DNA of 32,433 nucleotides from Lachnospiraceae bacterium (GTDB lineage Bacteria > Bacillota > Clostridia > Lachnospirales > Lachnospiraceae): NCBI GenBank assembly GCA_024691125.1, contig JAILNV010000128.1, positions 1 to 32,433 of the forward strand, written 5' to 3'. Below the pieces are notes generated by a model. It was not told the DNA's origin. It was given only the letters and a program-made list of their open reading frames with translations, and did no database searches. Made by a program: the position numbers and the translations under genes. Positions within the stretch are counted from its first letter, which is position 1. Each line of letters begins with the position of its first letter. Below are positions 15,339-23,983 of this stretch, piece after piece.

Positions 15339-17775
15339 AATGTATATATTTCCTTATTTCAGTTTTCCCGCGTGATATTACCGTATCGATCTCACCTGCT
15401 TCACTTGTAACACAGATGAGTGTTTCTCCCGATTCTTTCAGAAGTTCCAGGGTTTCTTCATGCGGATGTCCGTATCTGTTATTTATACCTGCAGATATCA
15501 CTGCCACTCTGGGTCTTATCGTCTGAATGAACCAGGCATTCGCCGCTGACCTTGATCCGTGATGAGCCACCTGCAGCCAGTCATATTCACCCGGTCCTCC
15601 CTCTGTCAGATCATCCTCAACCGCCGAGCTTATATCCCCGGTCATCAGAGCGCTGAAGTTATCGGAGTTATTATGACCATTATATCGGACACTTACCACA
15701 AGAGAGCCTTCATTAAGGTCTTCATACGTATTTCTGCTCTTATCAGGAGCAAGGCAGGTAAGCCTAAGCCTTCCGTATTCTATTTCATCACCTCCGGCCA
15801 GCGTATATACAGGGATTCCTCTTCGGCAGGCAGCCTTCATTAACGGCATGTAATTCTCACTGCTTATCTGAACGTCACCTTCCGGTATGATGATCCTTCC
15901 TATTGCAATCCCGGAAGTCTCCATATCAAGTATTTCTATCAGGCCGCTTACATGGTCCGTATCAAGGTGTGAAACAAATACCGTATCTATCTTTCCGATC
16001 CCGCAATATTTAAGGAACGGGACCACCGTATATTTCCCGAGTTCTTTAACATCCGTACTCCCGCAGTCAAACATCACAGACGGAATATCCTCACCATGCA
16101 TGACAATACACTGCCCCTGGCCTGCATATAATGCCGATATCTCGTATCCTGGTCTTATCCTTGCAAACAGAACCACCGAACCCGCAAACAGTATACAGAT
16201 AAGCACCGCCGATCGTATTCTTAGATACCTTACGATCCTGTTCCTTAAAGCCGATATCCCTTCAGCCGTGCCGTATTTTCTATGATCCATCTGCCTGAGC
16301 GCAGCTCTTCTAAGCCTCTGTTCCTGATGCATAAGACAGTATCCCATTAAAACAGCCGCTGCTACAGTCAGGTAATACACTGCCATCTGCCACGCCATCG
16401 GCCTTCCCGTGATGATGATCCCTCCCGGAAGCCTGTTAGCTCCTTCCGTAACAAGGTCATACAGCCGCAGTATCCCCGAGGTAAGCAGGGAGGATATCCT
16501 GCACAGTCCGTCAGCCGCAGTACCCGACGCCGTACATACCGCCGATACCGCCGTTCCATGCTCTGCGGCAGACATGCTCAGGACTATGTTCCCGGCTATA
16601 CCCGTAATGAGGCTTCCAGCCAGCAATATCCCAGCAAGAGGGATCACCAGAAGATTAACTATTATCCCATATGCAGGGAGCTGATAGTAATACCACATCG
16701 TAAGAGGCGCTGTTGTAATCTGCAGTGATAACGAGAAAAGCAGCGTTCTGAGTAATGCCATCACTGCCCTTACCATTCTCTTATCGCTCCTGTGAAGCCT
16801 TAGTACCCTGTTCCTGTCGAACAGATACTGTACGATAACACGTACAGAAGGATATACCAGTCCTATTCCTATGACAGCTGCAAATGAAAGCCTGAATCCT
16901 GCCTCATACAGATAAGACGGATTAATCACAAGCATTATAAACGCAGCTATCGCCGCCGATGTCCTTAGATCGTTGGTACGGTTAAGCAGCACCGCCCCCA
17001 TCGAAACCAAGAACATTATCATCGCGCGTACAGCCGATGTAGGCATACCCGTCATGATGCAGTACAACACCGTACACCCGGTAGCAAGACACGCTGCCGG
17101 CGTCTTAGGCACTCCGGTCTTTCTAATCCCCCCGAACAGAATAAAACCCATAGTTACAATATGGAGCCCCGACAGTGCTAGAATATGCGATATTCCCGCA
17201 TTTTTATACTGTTCCCTGACGTCCTCGTCAAGATCCGAGCGTTCTGCCAGCACAAGAGCCTTGATTATGCCACTGTACCTCTCGCTGTAGTAATGCTCGA
17301 AAACAGTCTCCGTGCGCAGTCTTATCCGGTACAGGGCATCCTTAAGATGGTTATATGCCTCTCCCTTATTTTCCACATGTCCATCATAACAGACATAGCT
17401 GTAATGCTTGTTGCGGTAATATTCCCGCATATCAAACTGACCTCTGTTATATGCGGGTCTGAACAGATTCATACGTCCCCGTATACCTACGGTCTGCCCT
17501 ATATGCAGTTGTGCTCTTTTGAATTCTTCGTTAGAAAGATATATCAGGATATTCTCAGAAAGTTCTTTATCAGTCTCTGAAATGACTTTTAAATGTATTA
17601 CAGATTTGTCGTTTTTGTTTTCTATCTTCTTTACAGTGCCTTCCACACCCAGCTCAATGCCGTCATACCTTCCGGACTGCCGTCCACTGTCTGAACTGTC
17701 ATACAGCAGCATCAGAACCGAAAGTATCAGGACAAAAAGTAGGGAAAAGACACATACCGGTCTCCTTATACCCAA
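15337..17775 (-). CDS. comEC: DNA uptake channel protein ComEC/Rec2
   Basis: ComEC forms the membrane channel that brings single-stranded DNA into the cell during natural transformation. At 812 residues it has all three parts: an N-terminal DUF4131/OB-like domain after the first membrane segments, the competence domain with ISHILALSGLHIVTMGFILF and GMPTSAVRAMIMFLVSMGAV, and a C-terminal metallo-beta-lactamase-like domain with VFVSHLDTDHVSGL and LQVAHHGSRSAANAWF, keeping the metal-binding His and Asp residues. It follows the GerMN lipoprotein gene by 37 nt, and comEA lies on the other side of the two-component genes. The gene appears intact, so competence is possible, but other competence genes are not in the window. 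Confidence 0.94.
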   Translation of the reverse strand: MGIRRPVCVFSLLFVLILSVLMLLYDSSDSGRQSGRYDGIELGVEGTVKKIENKNDKSVIHLKVISETDKELSENILIYLSNEEFKRAQLHIGQTVGIRGRMNLFRPAYNRGQFDMREYYRNKHYSYVCYDGHVENKGEAYNHLKDALYRIRLRTETVFEHYYSERYSGIIKALVLAERSDLDEDVREQYKNAGISHILALSGLHIVTMGFILFGGIRKTGVPKTPAACLATGCTVLYCIMTGMPTSAVRAMIMFLVSMGAVLLNRTNDLRTSAAIAAFIMLVINPSYLYEAGFRLSFAAVIGIGLVYPSVRVIVQYLFDRNRVLRLHRSDKRMVRAVMALLRTLLFSLSLQITTAPLTMWYYYQLPAYGIIVNLLVIPLAGILLAGSLITGIAGNIVLSMSAAEHGTAVSAVCTASGTAADGLCRISSLLTSGILRLYDLVTEGANRLPGGIIITGRPMAWQMAVYYLTVAAAVLMGYCLMHQEQRLRRAALRQMDHRKYGTAEGISALRNRIVRYLRIRSAVLICILFAGSVVLFARIRPGYEISALYAGQGQCIVMHGEDIPSVMFDCGSTDVKELGKYTVVPFLKYCGIGKIDTVFVSHLDTDHVSGLIEILDMETSGIAIGRIIIPEGDVQISSENYMPLMKAACRRGIPVYTLAGGDEIEYGRLRLTCLAPDKSRNTYEDLNEGSLVVSVRYNGHNNSDNFSALMTGDISSAVEDDLTEGGPGEYDWLQVAHHGSRSAANAWFIQTIRPRVAVISAGINNRYGHPHEETLELLKESGETLICVTSEAGEIDTVISRGKTEIRKYIH

Positions 17776-17812
17776 TTCTCCTCCTTATTGTGTTATTACT
17801 GAATTGCCGTCA

Positions 17813-18781
17813 TCATTTATTTTCACCGCTGTTCCCGGCACCGTCCACGATCTCAAGATTCCTCTCGAAGGCCTCGTTTAGATAGCTGTGATCTCCGAAG
17901 GATATCTCCGTCTCCGAATCAACCATGAACTGAACCTTGTTAATATTCGGAAGCTCGGTCAGAGAATTGATGAACGAATACAGAACCACCTCGTCGCTCA
18001 GTTTTCCCTGCTTCTGAAGAAATTCCTTGCTAAGGTTCACATAGCATACTCCATCCTTCGTGATCACGGAAAGAATCTTTACATCGGGCGCTGTTACAGG
18101 ATATACACCATACGAAAGCGGTCCCGATATCAGATGCTCAGTCACGAGCTTTTCCAACGATATATTGGAGTTATAAGCAATGTTTTCGGAGGTTTTTATA
18201 AGTCCTGTTCCTTCCTCATCGGCATAATAAAGAATAAGCCCCGTTCTTTCATATGCATTTATCTCATCACCGGCATTATCTATAAACATATCTGCCGTCA
18301 TAAGGCCTACTGGAATCCCTTTCGAATCATTAAGTACGGAACCATCCACCGTGAACGTAATCTCATCAACGCCCTCGATCTGATCCAGCGTTCGCACTAT
18401 GGCTGCACGTCTCAATATTTCATCCCGGCCCGCATTTCTCAGATATTCCGTACTGAAATCAAGGAGCAGCAGACCATCCGTCAGTACGACGGAATTGACA
18501 CGGATCTCCTCCGGTATGGCTGCACGCAGCTCATAATCCGAAGGCTGAAGCCTCAGCTGCTTAATAGCTTCTTCGATCATTCCATCAGTGTCCTGCTGCA
18601 CCATATCATATCCCATCGCCGCAACCTTCACATTATCCTTATCCGGATAGTATATAAGGAAGTTGCCCTCCGCTTTGCTGTTTCTGCCTGAAATACATCC
18701 TGACAGCAATAGCGAAAGATTTATGATAAAGACCGCGAATATGATGTTATATGCTTTTTTCTTCCTTCTTGTTCCCTTCAT
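17813..18781 (-). CDS. GerMN-domain lipoprotein
   Basis: This 322-residue protein has a lipoprotein signal (INLSLLLSGC; lipidated Cys29) and two GerMN-like repeats of about 100 residues each. The first contains AAIPEEIRVNSVVLTDGLLL and LDFSTEYLRNAGRDEILRRA; the second has ILSVITKDGVCYVNLSKEFL. GerMN domains occur in the spore germination protein GerM and in actinobacterial LpqB. It overlaps the 3' end of the histidine kinase gene by 35 nt, so the two are translationally coupled, and an accessory role in kinase sensing is likely. AAGGA precedes the ATG. Confidence 0.85.
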   Translation of the reverse strand: MKGTRRKKKAYNIIFAVFIINLSLLLSGCISGRNSKAEGNFLIYYPDKDNVKVAAMGYDMVQQDTDGMIEEAIKQLRLQPSDYELRAAIPEEIRVNSVVLTDGLLLLDFSTEYLRNAGRDEILRRAAIVRTLDQIEGVDEITFTVDGSVLNDSKGIPVGLMTADMFIDNAGDEINAYERTGLILYYADEEGTGLIKTSENIAYNSNISLEKLVTEHLISGPLSYGVYPVTAPDVKILSVITKDGVCYVNLSKEFLQKQGKLSDEVVLYSFINSLTELPNINKVQFMVDSETEISFGDHSYLNEAFERNLEIVDGAGNSGENK

Positions 18782-20231
18782 CTGTTTCCTTATCAGCCGT
18801 TGTATGTGTTCTCGGTATCTTTATGGTAAATGTAGTGCCTATTCCCTCACTGCTCTCCACCTTTATGGCGCCGTCATGCATCAGCACGGTATTTCTTGTT
18901 ATAGCAAGTCCGAGACCTGATCCGCCTATTTCCTTGGAATGTGACTTGTCCACCCTGTAGAAGCGTTCAAAAATGTGAGCCTGCGACTCCTCCGGAATAC
19001 CCATACCGGAATCGGATACCACCACGGTAAAGAACTGATGGTCCGCATCCACGCTCACCTTCACCCAGCCGTTCTCTTTATTGTACTTTATGGCATTCTC
19101 TATAACATTCATTATCGCAAGGGACAGCTTGATCTCATCTATTTCCGCACTTACAGGACGGATGCTCTCCAGAATAAGTTCTACCTTGGTCCTGTCCGCT
19201 ATCGGTCTGACTCTCTTAAGGATATCCTCAAGCATTGAATTAATATCGACAACACTTATGTTCATAAGTCCGCCTGCCGTCTTGTCAAGCTTAACCAGGG
19301 ACAGCAGATCATTGATAATCTTATCCTCCCTGTCTATTTCCTTCGTAATATCCTCCATGAACTCCCTGTATATCTCAACAGGAACATCATCCTGGGTAAG
19401 CAGCGAGTCTGCCAGGACCTTTACGGAGGTTATTGGAGTCTTAAGCTCATGTGAGACATTGGATACGAATTCCTGTCTTGACTCCTCAAGCGTGTTCATT
19501 TTATCCATAAGCTTGTTAAACGAGGCAGAGATAACTTCCGTTTCGATATAATCTGGAACCGATATCTTCTCTTCGGTAAAGCCCTCTTCCACCTGGATTA
19601 TCGCAGTATTTATAGCACGGAAAGGTCTGATGAGATTCATCGAGACGAACACTGAAAAGCACACGGCCAGAATGGCAACAATAATCTCGAACAGAGTTGC
19701 CTTTCTTCCCATAATGCTTATCGTTTCGGCAATATTGTCTGTAGATACGCTGGTTAGAATGACACCGATCACAGCACCTGTAGCCCTGTCTGTTATCGGC
19801 GTGGTAAATTCGATATATCTATTGATCTTGTCATGCTTGGCTATTGATGTCTTATCAAAACATCTTAAGATCTCCTCGGAGATCATTATCTTTCCCTGGC
19901 TTATTGAGTAGGTATCCTTGATTATCTTAAGGTCATTGTCGATTATCATTATCCGGCCGTCATATAGCGAAGAGAACTGCTCCAGCTCCGCATTAATGAC
20001 CTCGGATGACTGATCTGCAAGATAGCCGTAAGTAATGAGATGGTCTGCCAGAATGGTACACTGATTCTGTATTTCGGATTTCCTGACGGATATCGCCCTT
20101 GTTTCATAACTGGTAAGCAGAATACTACGGAGGATTACTCCCGGCACTATGCCCATAATGCATACAGCGATAAAAATGCGTACTCCCAGACTCCTGAACG
20201 GAGCAAATCTTCTGAGGCGCTCCCTAACCAT
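18747..20231 (-). CDS. Sensor histidine kinase
   Basis: A membrane kinase that phosphorylates the response regulator encoded just upstream. The start chosen (ATG at 20231, 494 residues) overlaps the regulator stop by 8 nt, typical of coupling; an in-frame ATG at 20279 would add 16 residues. The order is: TM1 (about 15-37), extracytoplasmic sensor (about 38-178), TM2 (about 180-201), HAMP, HisKA with SNVSHELKTPITSVK and phosphorylated His261, N box NVIENAIKYNKENG, G1 box VSDSGMGIP, F box FERFYRVDKSH and G2 box GGSGLGLAITR. All catalytic boxes are intact. It resembles WalK/PhoR-type kinases. The signal is unknown. Confidence 0.93.
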   Translation of the reverse strand: MVRERLRRFAPFRSLGVRIFIAVCIMGIVPGVILRSILLTSYETRAISVRKSEIQNQCTILADHLITYGYLADQSSEVINAELEQFSSLYDGRIMIIDNDLKIIKDTYSISQGKIMISEEILRCFDKTSIAKHDKINRYIEFTTPITDRATGAVIGVILTSVSTDNIAETISIMGRKATLFEIIVAILAVCFSVFVSMNLIRPFRAINTAIIQVEEGFTEEKISVPDYIETEVISASFNKLMDKMNTLEESRQEFVSNVSHELKTPITSVKVLADSLLTQDDVPVEIYREFMEDITKEIDREDKIINDLLSLVKLDKTAGGLMNISVVDINSMLEDILKRVRPIADRTKVELILESIRPVSAEIDEIKLSLAIMNVIENAIKYNKENGWVKVSVDADHQFFTVVVSDSGMGIPEESQAHIFERFYRVDKSHSKEIGGSGLGLAITRNTVLMHDGAIKVESSEGIGTTFTIKIPRTHTTADKETDEGNKKEEKSI

Positions 20232-20913
20232 GGAAATAATAACCCACACCCCATTTCGTCTGAACATACTTAGGCTCACCCGGTTCCGGCTCTATCTTCT
20301 CACGAAGCCGTCTGACATGTACATCAACAGTTCTGGAACCGCCCGGATAATCAAGTCCCCAAATAAGTTCGAGCAGCTTCTCTCTGCTGTATACCTTGCC
20401 CGGATTACCCGCCAGAAGCTCGAGAACCTCGAACTCCTTGACTGTAACGTTGACCTCCTTACCTGCAATGAAGAGCCTCTTATTATTAAGCTCCAGACGC
20501 ATGTCGCTTATTTCAAGCACCTGATCCTTCTGTTCATTCTTTTTATTCCTGTTAGGTTCGGTCCTTCTTAGGATAGCCTCCATCCTCGCCTTTATCTCAT
20601 TTATATTGAACGGCTTGGTAACATAATCATCCGCGCCGTAATTAAGGCCCGCTATCTTGTCATTGTCATCATTCTTCGCTGTCAGCATAATGATGGGAAC
20701 CTGAGAGAATCCCCTTACTTTTTGGCATACTTCAAACCCGTCGAGCTTCGGCAGCATAACGTCAAGCAGTATAATGTCATAATTATTATTTCGGATCATT
20801 GCAAGCGCTTCTTCACCGTCATAAGCTGCATCCACCTGTGTATCCTCATTGCTGATACCAAACACGATACCCTTAACTATGATTTTTTCATCATCTACAA
20901 CCAGAACCTTCAT
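20224..20913 (-). CDS. OmpR/PhoB-family response regulator
   Basis: This 229-residue regulator has a receiver domain with acidic VDDEK at the N-terminus, phosphorylated Asp51 in IILLDVMLPKLDGF, LTAKND and the conserved Lys in DDYVTKPF. The winged-helix output domain ends in YPGGSRTVDVHVRRLREKIE and WGVGYYF. It is the first gene of a response regulator-kinase-GerMN lipoprotein unit. It resembles WalR/PhoP; target genes cannot be deduced, although comEA upstream and comEC downstream are on the same strand. Confidence 0.94.
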   Translation of the reverse strand: MKVLVVDDEKIIVKGIVFGISNEDTQVDAAYDGEEALAMIRNNNYDIILLDVMLPKLDGFEVCQKVRGFSQVPIIMLTAKNDDNDKIAGLNYGADDYVTKPFNINEIKARMEAILRRTEPNRNKKNEQKDQVLEISDMRLELNNKRLFIAGKEVNVTVKEFEVLELLAGNPGKVYSREKLLELIWGLDYPGGSRTVDVHVRRLREKIEPEPGEPKYVQTKWGVGYYFHG

Positions 20914-20952
20914 ATTCCACCCCTTATTATTACAGCAATTAATTCCCCGCTC

Positions 20953-21657
20953 CTATATACATATCCTGTCTTTGATCTTATTAAACATTCCTTCCTTGAT
21001 ACCGCTTATCTTCATGATATCTTCTATCGAAGAAAACCCTCCGTTACTGTCCCTGTATTCAATGATCAGCCTTGCCTTGGCCTCTCCTATACCGGGTAAA
21101 GTCATAAGCTCCTGCTCGCTGCCCGTATTAATATTTACCCTTAACGGAGACATTTCATTTCCGGTCCCATCCGGATGTGATCTCCCCGCAGGGTGTTCGC
21201 TGTCCTCATATACAGAGTTTACGACCTCTTCCTGCCTTGGTATGTATATCTTCTGACAGTCTGTAAGCAGCAGCGCCTGATTAATATAATCTCTGTCAGC
21301 CTCATCATTCATCCCTCCGGCAAGCTCCAGTGCATCCGCTATACGCTTTCCTTCATCCAGTGTGTAAACTCCAGGCCATATCACGGCTCCGCATACATAC
21401 ACCGTTACTTTTGCAGGTTCTTTTGCAATTACAGGATCCGTTGATGTCCCGGAATGCCCGGACGCCACTTTTTCTTCATCCGAAGCATTAGGATTTCCTG
21501 CTTTGTCTGTATCGTTGGTATTGCTTAACTGTTCCCCGGATAAGACTGTTTCACGCTCCGGAAGAATGACTGCTTCGTCTTTACTGCATCCCGCCGCAAA
21601 CATCAAAGCAGAAGAAAGGATAGTGATCATCAAAATGTCCAATATGTATTTTTTCAA
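20953..21657 (-). CDS. comEA: ComEA-like DNA-binding lipoprotein
   Basis: ComEA binds incoming double-stranded DNA at the outer face of the membrane and passes it to ComEC. The C-terminal helix-hairpin-helix repeat is clear: VNINTGSEQELMTLPGIGEA, then IIEYRDSNGGFSSIEDIMKI and SGIKEGMFNKI. Before it lies an SLBB-type domain (VTVYVCGAVIWPGVYTLDEG). I chose a TTG start at 21657 because AGGAGG lies exactly 6 nt upstream and the product then begins with a compact signal peptide ending in LMFAAGC, a lipobox; an ATG at 21702 would add 15 charged residues and lacks a ribosome binding site. A lipid anchor rather than a membrane helix would be less usual for ComEA. Confidence 0.87.
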   Translation of the reverse strand: MKKYILDILMITILSSALMFAAGCSKDEAVILPERETVLSGEQLSNTNDTDKAGNPNASDEEKVASGHSGTSTDPVIAKEPAKVTVYVCGAVIWPGVYTLDEGKRIADALELAGGMNDEADRDYINQALLLTDCQKIYIPRQEEVVNSVYEDSEHPAGRSHPDGTGNEMSPLRVNINTGSEQELMTLPGIGEAKARLIIEYRDSNGGFSSIEDIMKISGIKEGMFNKIKDRICI

Positions 21658-21728
21658 AACAAGCCTCCTGTGCAGGCTCTTATGCATTGAACATTTTATC
21701 ACAGTTCCCGTCCGGTTTAAAGATTTAT

Positions 21729-23831
21729 TTACTCGGCACAGTAATAAATTTTCTTTTCCGTAACTACGAACACATAATCCTCTATCCTTACGGAATCCAT
21801 GGGATACAGCCTTACCGGATGATCGATCATTTTACCGTTCACATACAGTCCGTTTGTACTCTTAAGATCCTGTACATACAGATTTCCGTTCTTGACAACG
21901 AACCTGGCATGCTTCTTGCTGACTCTGTTGTTCGCCAGAATAACATCCCCCTCTTCCCTTCCGATACACACATCAAGCCCCTCGACGATCTCTATCGTAT
22001 ACTGCCTCATCTCATGATATGATGGAGCTAACACAAACATATAGACGGCATTTTTATGCGCCCTCTTTAATTCCGGTGTATCGATCTTAAGGATATCCCC
22101 GAACTTAAGCGCTTTGGGTTCCGTCCTTCCGTGTCTCGGAGCGCCGTAAAGTACGCCGTTTATAAATGTTCCGTTGGTACTGAGCATGTCGGAATACTCG
22201 AATCCTGTATCGGTCTTGACGAATTTCCCGTGTGTACGTGATGCTATCGGAGAGTCGATCTTTATTTCCTTTCCGTCGCTGCTGAACATCCTTCCGACCG
22301 TGACCGTATCACTCACCGAATAGTTGAAGAATCCACTGAACTGGGTAAATACCAGAAGCCTGAATTCATCCATAACCTCGAGGCCCAACGTGACTGTCGG
22401 TTCGAAATAGACCACCTCGTCATCAAAGGCTCTTCCGGCCTCAGCAATAGAGGGACGGCCCTCAGGATCCTTTTTTATAAGCCGCTCAACATAGTCCCGC
22501 ACCTTTTTTTCATTCTTTCCATAGACATACTTAACCAGCTTACCCAATGAATATATGTCGGCCGCACACGGATCATCAGGTATTTTGCGCGGTGAATTTA
22601 TGAGCTCCGGGGCAACGAACTTCTTAAGATCGACAGCATTGAAATGATCCTCGATCAAATCACGTCCCGGATATCTGTTCCTGACATTAAGGATCCTGGA
22701 TATATCAAAATCGACAACATAGGTAAGTATTATATCCACCTTCACACACACATATATGTATTCCGGATTCAGAGACATATGCGCTATCGAAGGATTTCCC
22801 TCATGCATACAGCGAATCATCCGCATGATACTCCGTATAAGCTCCTCCTTCATTCCGCCCCTGTCTATTCTGTCGATCACATTCTGTGTCAGCGCATGAG
22901 GTTTTCCCTCGAATTCCAGAACCAGTCTTCTGTAATCACTCGTTCCTATTTCTTCAACCCTGCATGGCTTATATCCTGCCATTTCAGAAAGCCTGTCCCA
23001 CAGTATTTCAATTCTTTCAAGTTCCCGAAGCCGCTGTTTATATATGATGGAATCCAGAACATCAAGATATTCCATATCCTTTCGTTTCAGCATGTAAAAA
23101 GTCTTTCCGTCACCCGACACATACATGCCGAAATTACTGCCCTTGACGAACTCAAGCTCATCATAGTACTCAAGCGGTATCGGATAGTAATCCTCAAACG
23201 GCACGAGCTCATAATCAAACTGCTCCTGTACATAATTAAGAAGGCAGAGCATCCTGTGGAACAGACGGAGTAATGCCGCGCTATCCTCCTTCGTGCCGCA
23301 GCCCTTGTCTTTCAACGGTCTTGAGCATCTTACATACATATCGTAAGCAATACCCTTCATGCTTTTGTTTGTATGGCGGTCATCCAGATATTCATAGGGA
23401 TATACCTTGGCATAATCCCTTATAAAATCTCTTATCTGCTGTCTTGTGTAATCCTCATGATCCTTTTTCGCGAAATCAACCACATGCCTTAAATAGAAAT
23501 TCTTTTTCGATATCCGCCTTCTGTCTTTCAGTCCGTTCCTGCTGTTCTTAATACGCTTAAGATCTATAAATATGCTTCTTAAAGCCTCCTGCGAAGTTAT
23601 ATTGTAAGTCTCTGCCCGGCTCTCTTTCTCAAGCTCTATGCCAAGCATTTCCATGGCTCTTCTTATCCCTATAAGACACGCATCATAATCGGTCATCATA
23701 TGCTTTTCGGCTTCCAGGCAGCCAAGATACATCTGATCGTTATGTGTAGCCTCCAGCACAAAATCAAAATTTCCCTTCGGAATGCTTATATGGGGCGTTA
23801 TTCTTATCTGATTTACTTCCACGTGAATCAT
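21729..23831 (-). CDS. Pseudokinase with two FHA domains
   Basis: This 700-residue protein has no transmembrane segment. Residues 1-220 are basic and helical, of unknown type. A Ser/Thr-kinase-like fold spans about 228-470. It keeps a glycine-rich region and Lys249 (FYMLKR), the APE motif (408-410), ADIYSLGKLV (424-433) and KKDPEGRPS, but the HRDLKPEN loop reads HMSLNPEY (351-358), losing the catalytic Asp and Lys, and DFG is DFD (374-376). It is therefore probably catalytically dead. Two FHA domains follow, each with intact phosphothreonine-binding residues: GR 513-514 with STNGT 551-555, and GR 624-625, Ser638, His641 and STNG 658-661. It probably scaffolds phosphorylated partners. GGAG is close to the ATG, so a GTG at 23822 is an alternative start. 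Confidence 0.8.
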   Translation of the reverse strand: MIHVEVNQIRITPHISIPKGNFDFVLEATHNDQMYLGCLEAEKHMMTDYDACLIGIRRAMEMLGIELEKESRAETYNITSQEALRSIFIDLKRIKNSRNGLKDRRRISKKNFYLRHVVDFAKKDHEDYTRQQIRDFIRDYAKVYPYEYLDDRHTNKSMKGIAYDMYVRCSRPLKDKGCGTKEDSAALLRLFHRMLCLLNYVQEQFDYELVPFEDYYPIPLEYYDELEFVKGSNFGMYVSGDGKTFYMLKRKDMEYLDVLDSIIYKQRLRELERIEILWDRLSEMAGYKPCRVEEIGTSDYRRLVLEFEGKPHALTQNVIDRIDRGGMKEELIRSIMRMIRCMHEGNPSIAHMSLNPEYIYVCVKVDIILTYVVDFDISRILNVRNRYPGRDLIEDHFNAVDLKKFVAPELINSPRKIPDDPCAADIYSLGKLVKYVYGKNEKKVRDYVERLIKKDPEGRPSIAEAGRAFDDEVVYFEPTVTLGLEVMDEFRLLVFTQFSGFFNYSVSDTVTVGRMFSSDGKEIKIDSPIASRTHGKFVKTDTGFEYSDMLSTNGTFINGVLYGAPRHGRTEPKALKFGDILKIDTPELKRAHKNAVYMFVLAPSYHEMRQYTIEIVEGLDVCIGREEGDVILANNRVSKKHARFVVKNGNLYVQDLKSTNGLYVNGKMIDHPVRLYPMDSVRIEDYVFVVTEKKIYYCAE

Positions 23832-23922
23832 ATCTCCTTACAACATGTTTTACCTTTGTGAAAGGTATGCTTATATAGGATTTTACCACTATTCACCCAT
23901 TCATGATACCCCCTTAATTAAC

Positions 23923-23948
23923 AAAAGGCGTTCCGAAGAACGCCTTTT
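23923..23948. terminator. Bidirectional intrinsic terminator after htrA
   Basis: AAAAGGCGTTC pairs perfectly with GAACGCCTTTT around CGAA. On the minus strand the stem is followed by TTTTGTTAATT, serving the htrA-like gene that stops at 23984. It also isolates the FHA gene downstream. Confidence 0.85.
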
Positions 23949-23983
23949 TCCAAACACTATGCTTAAATGAACTGTTGTAACGG

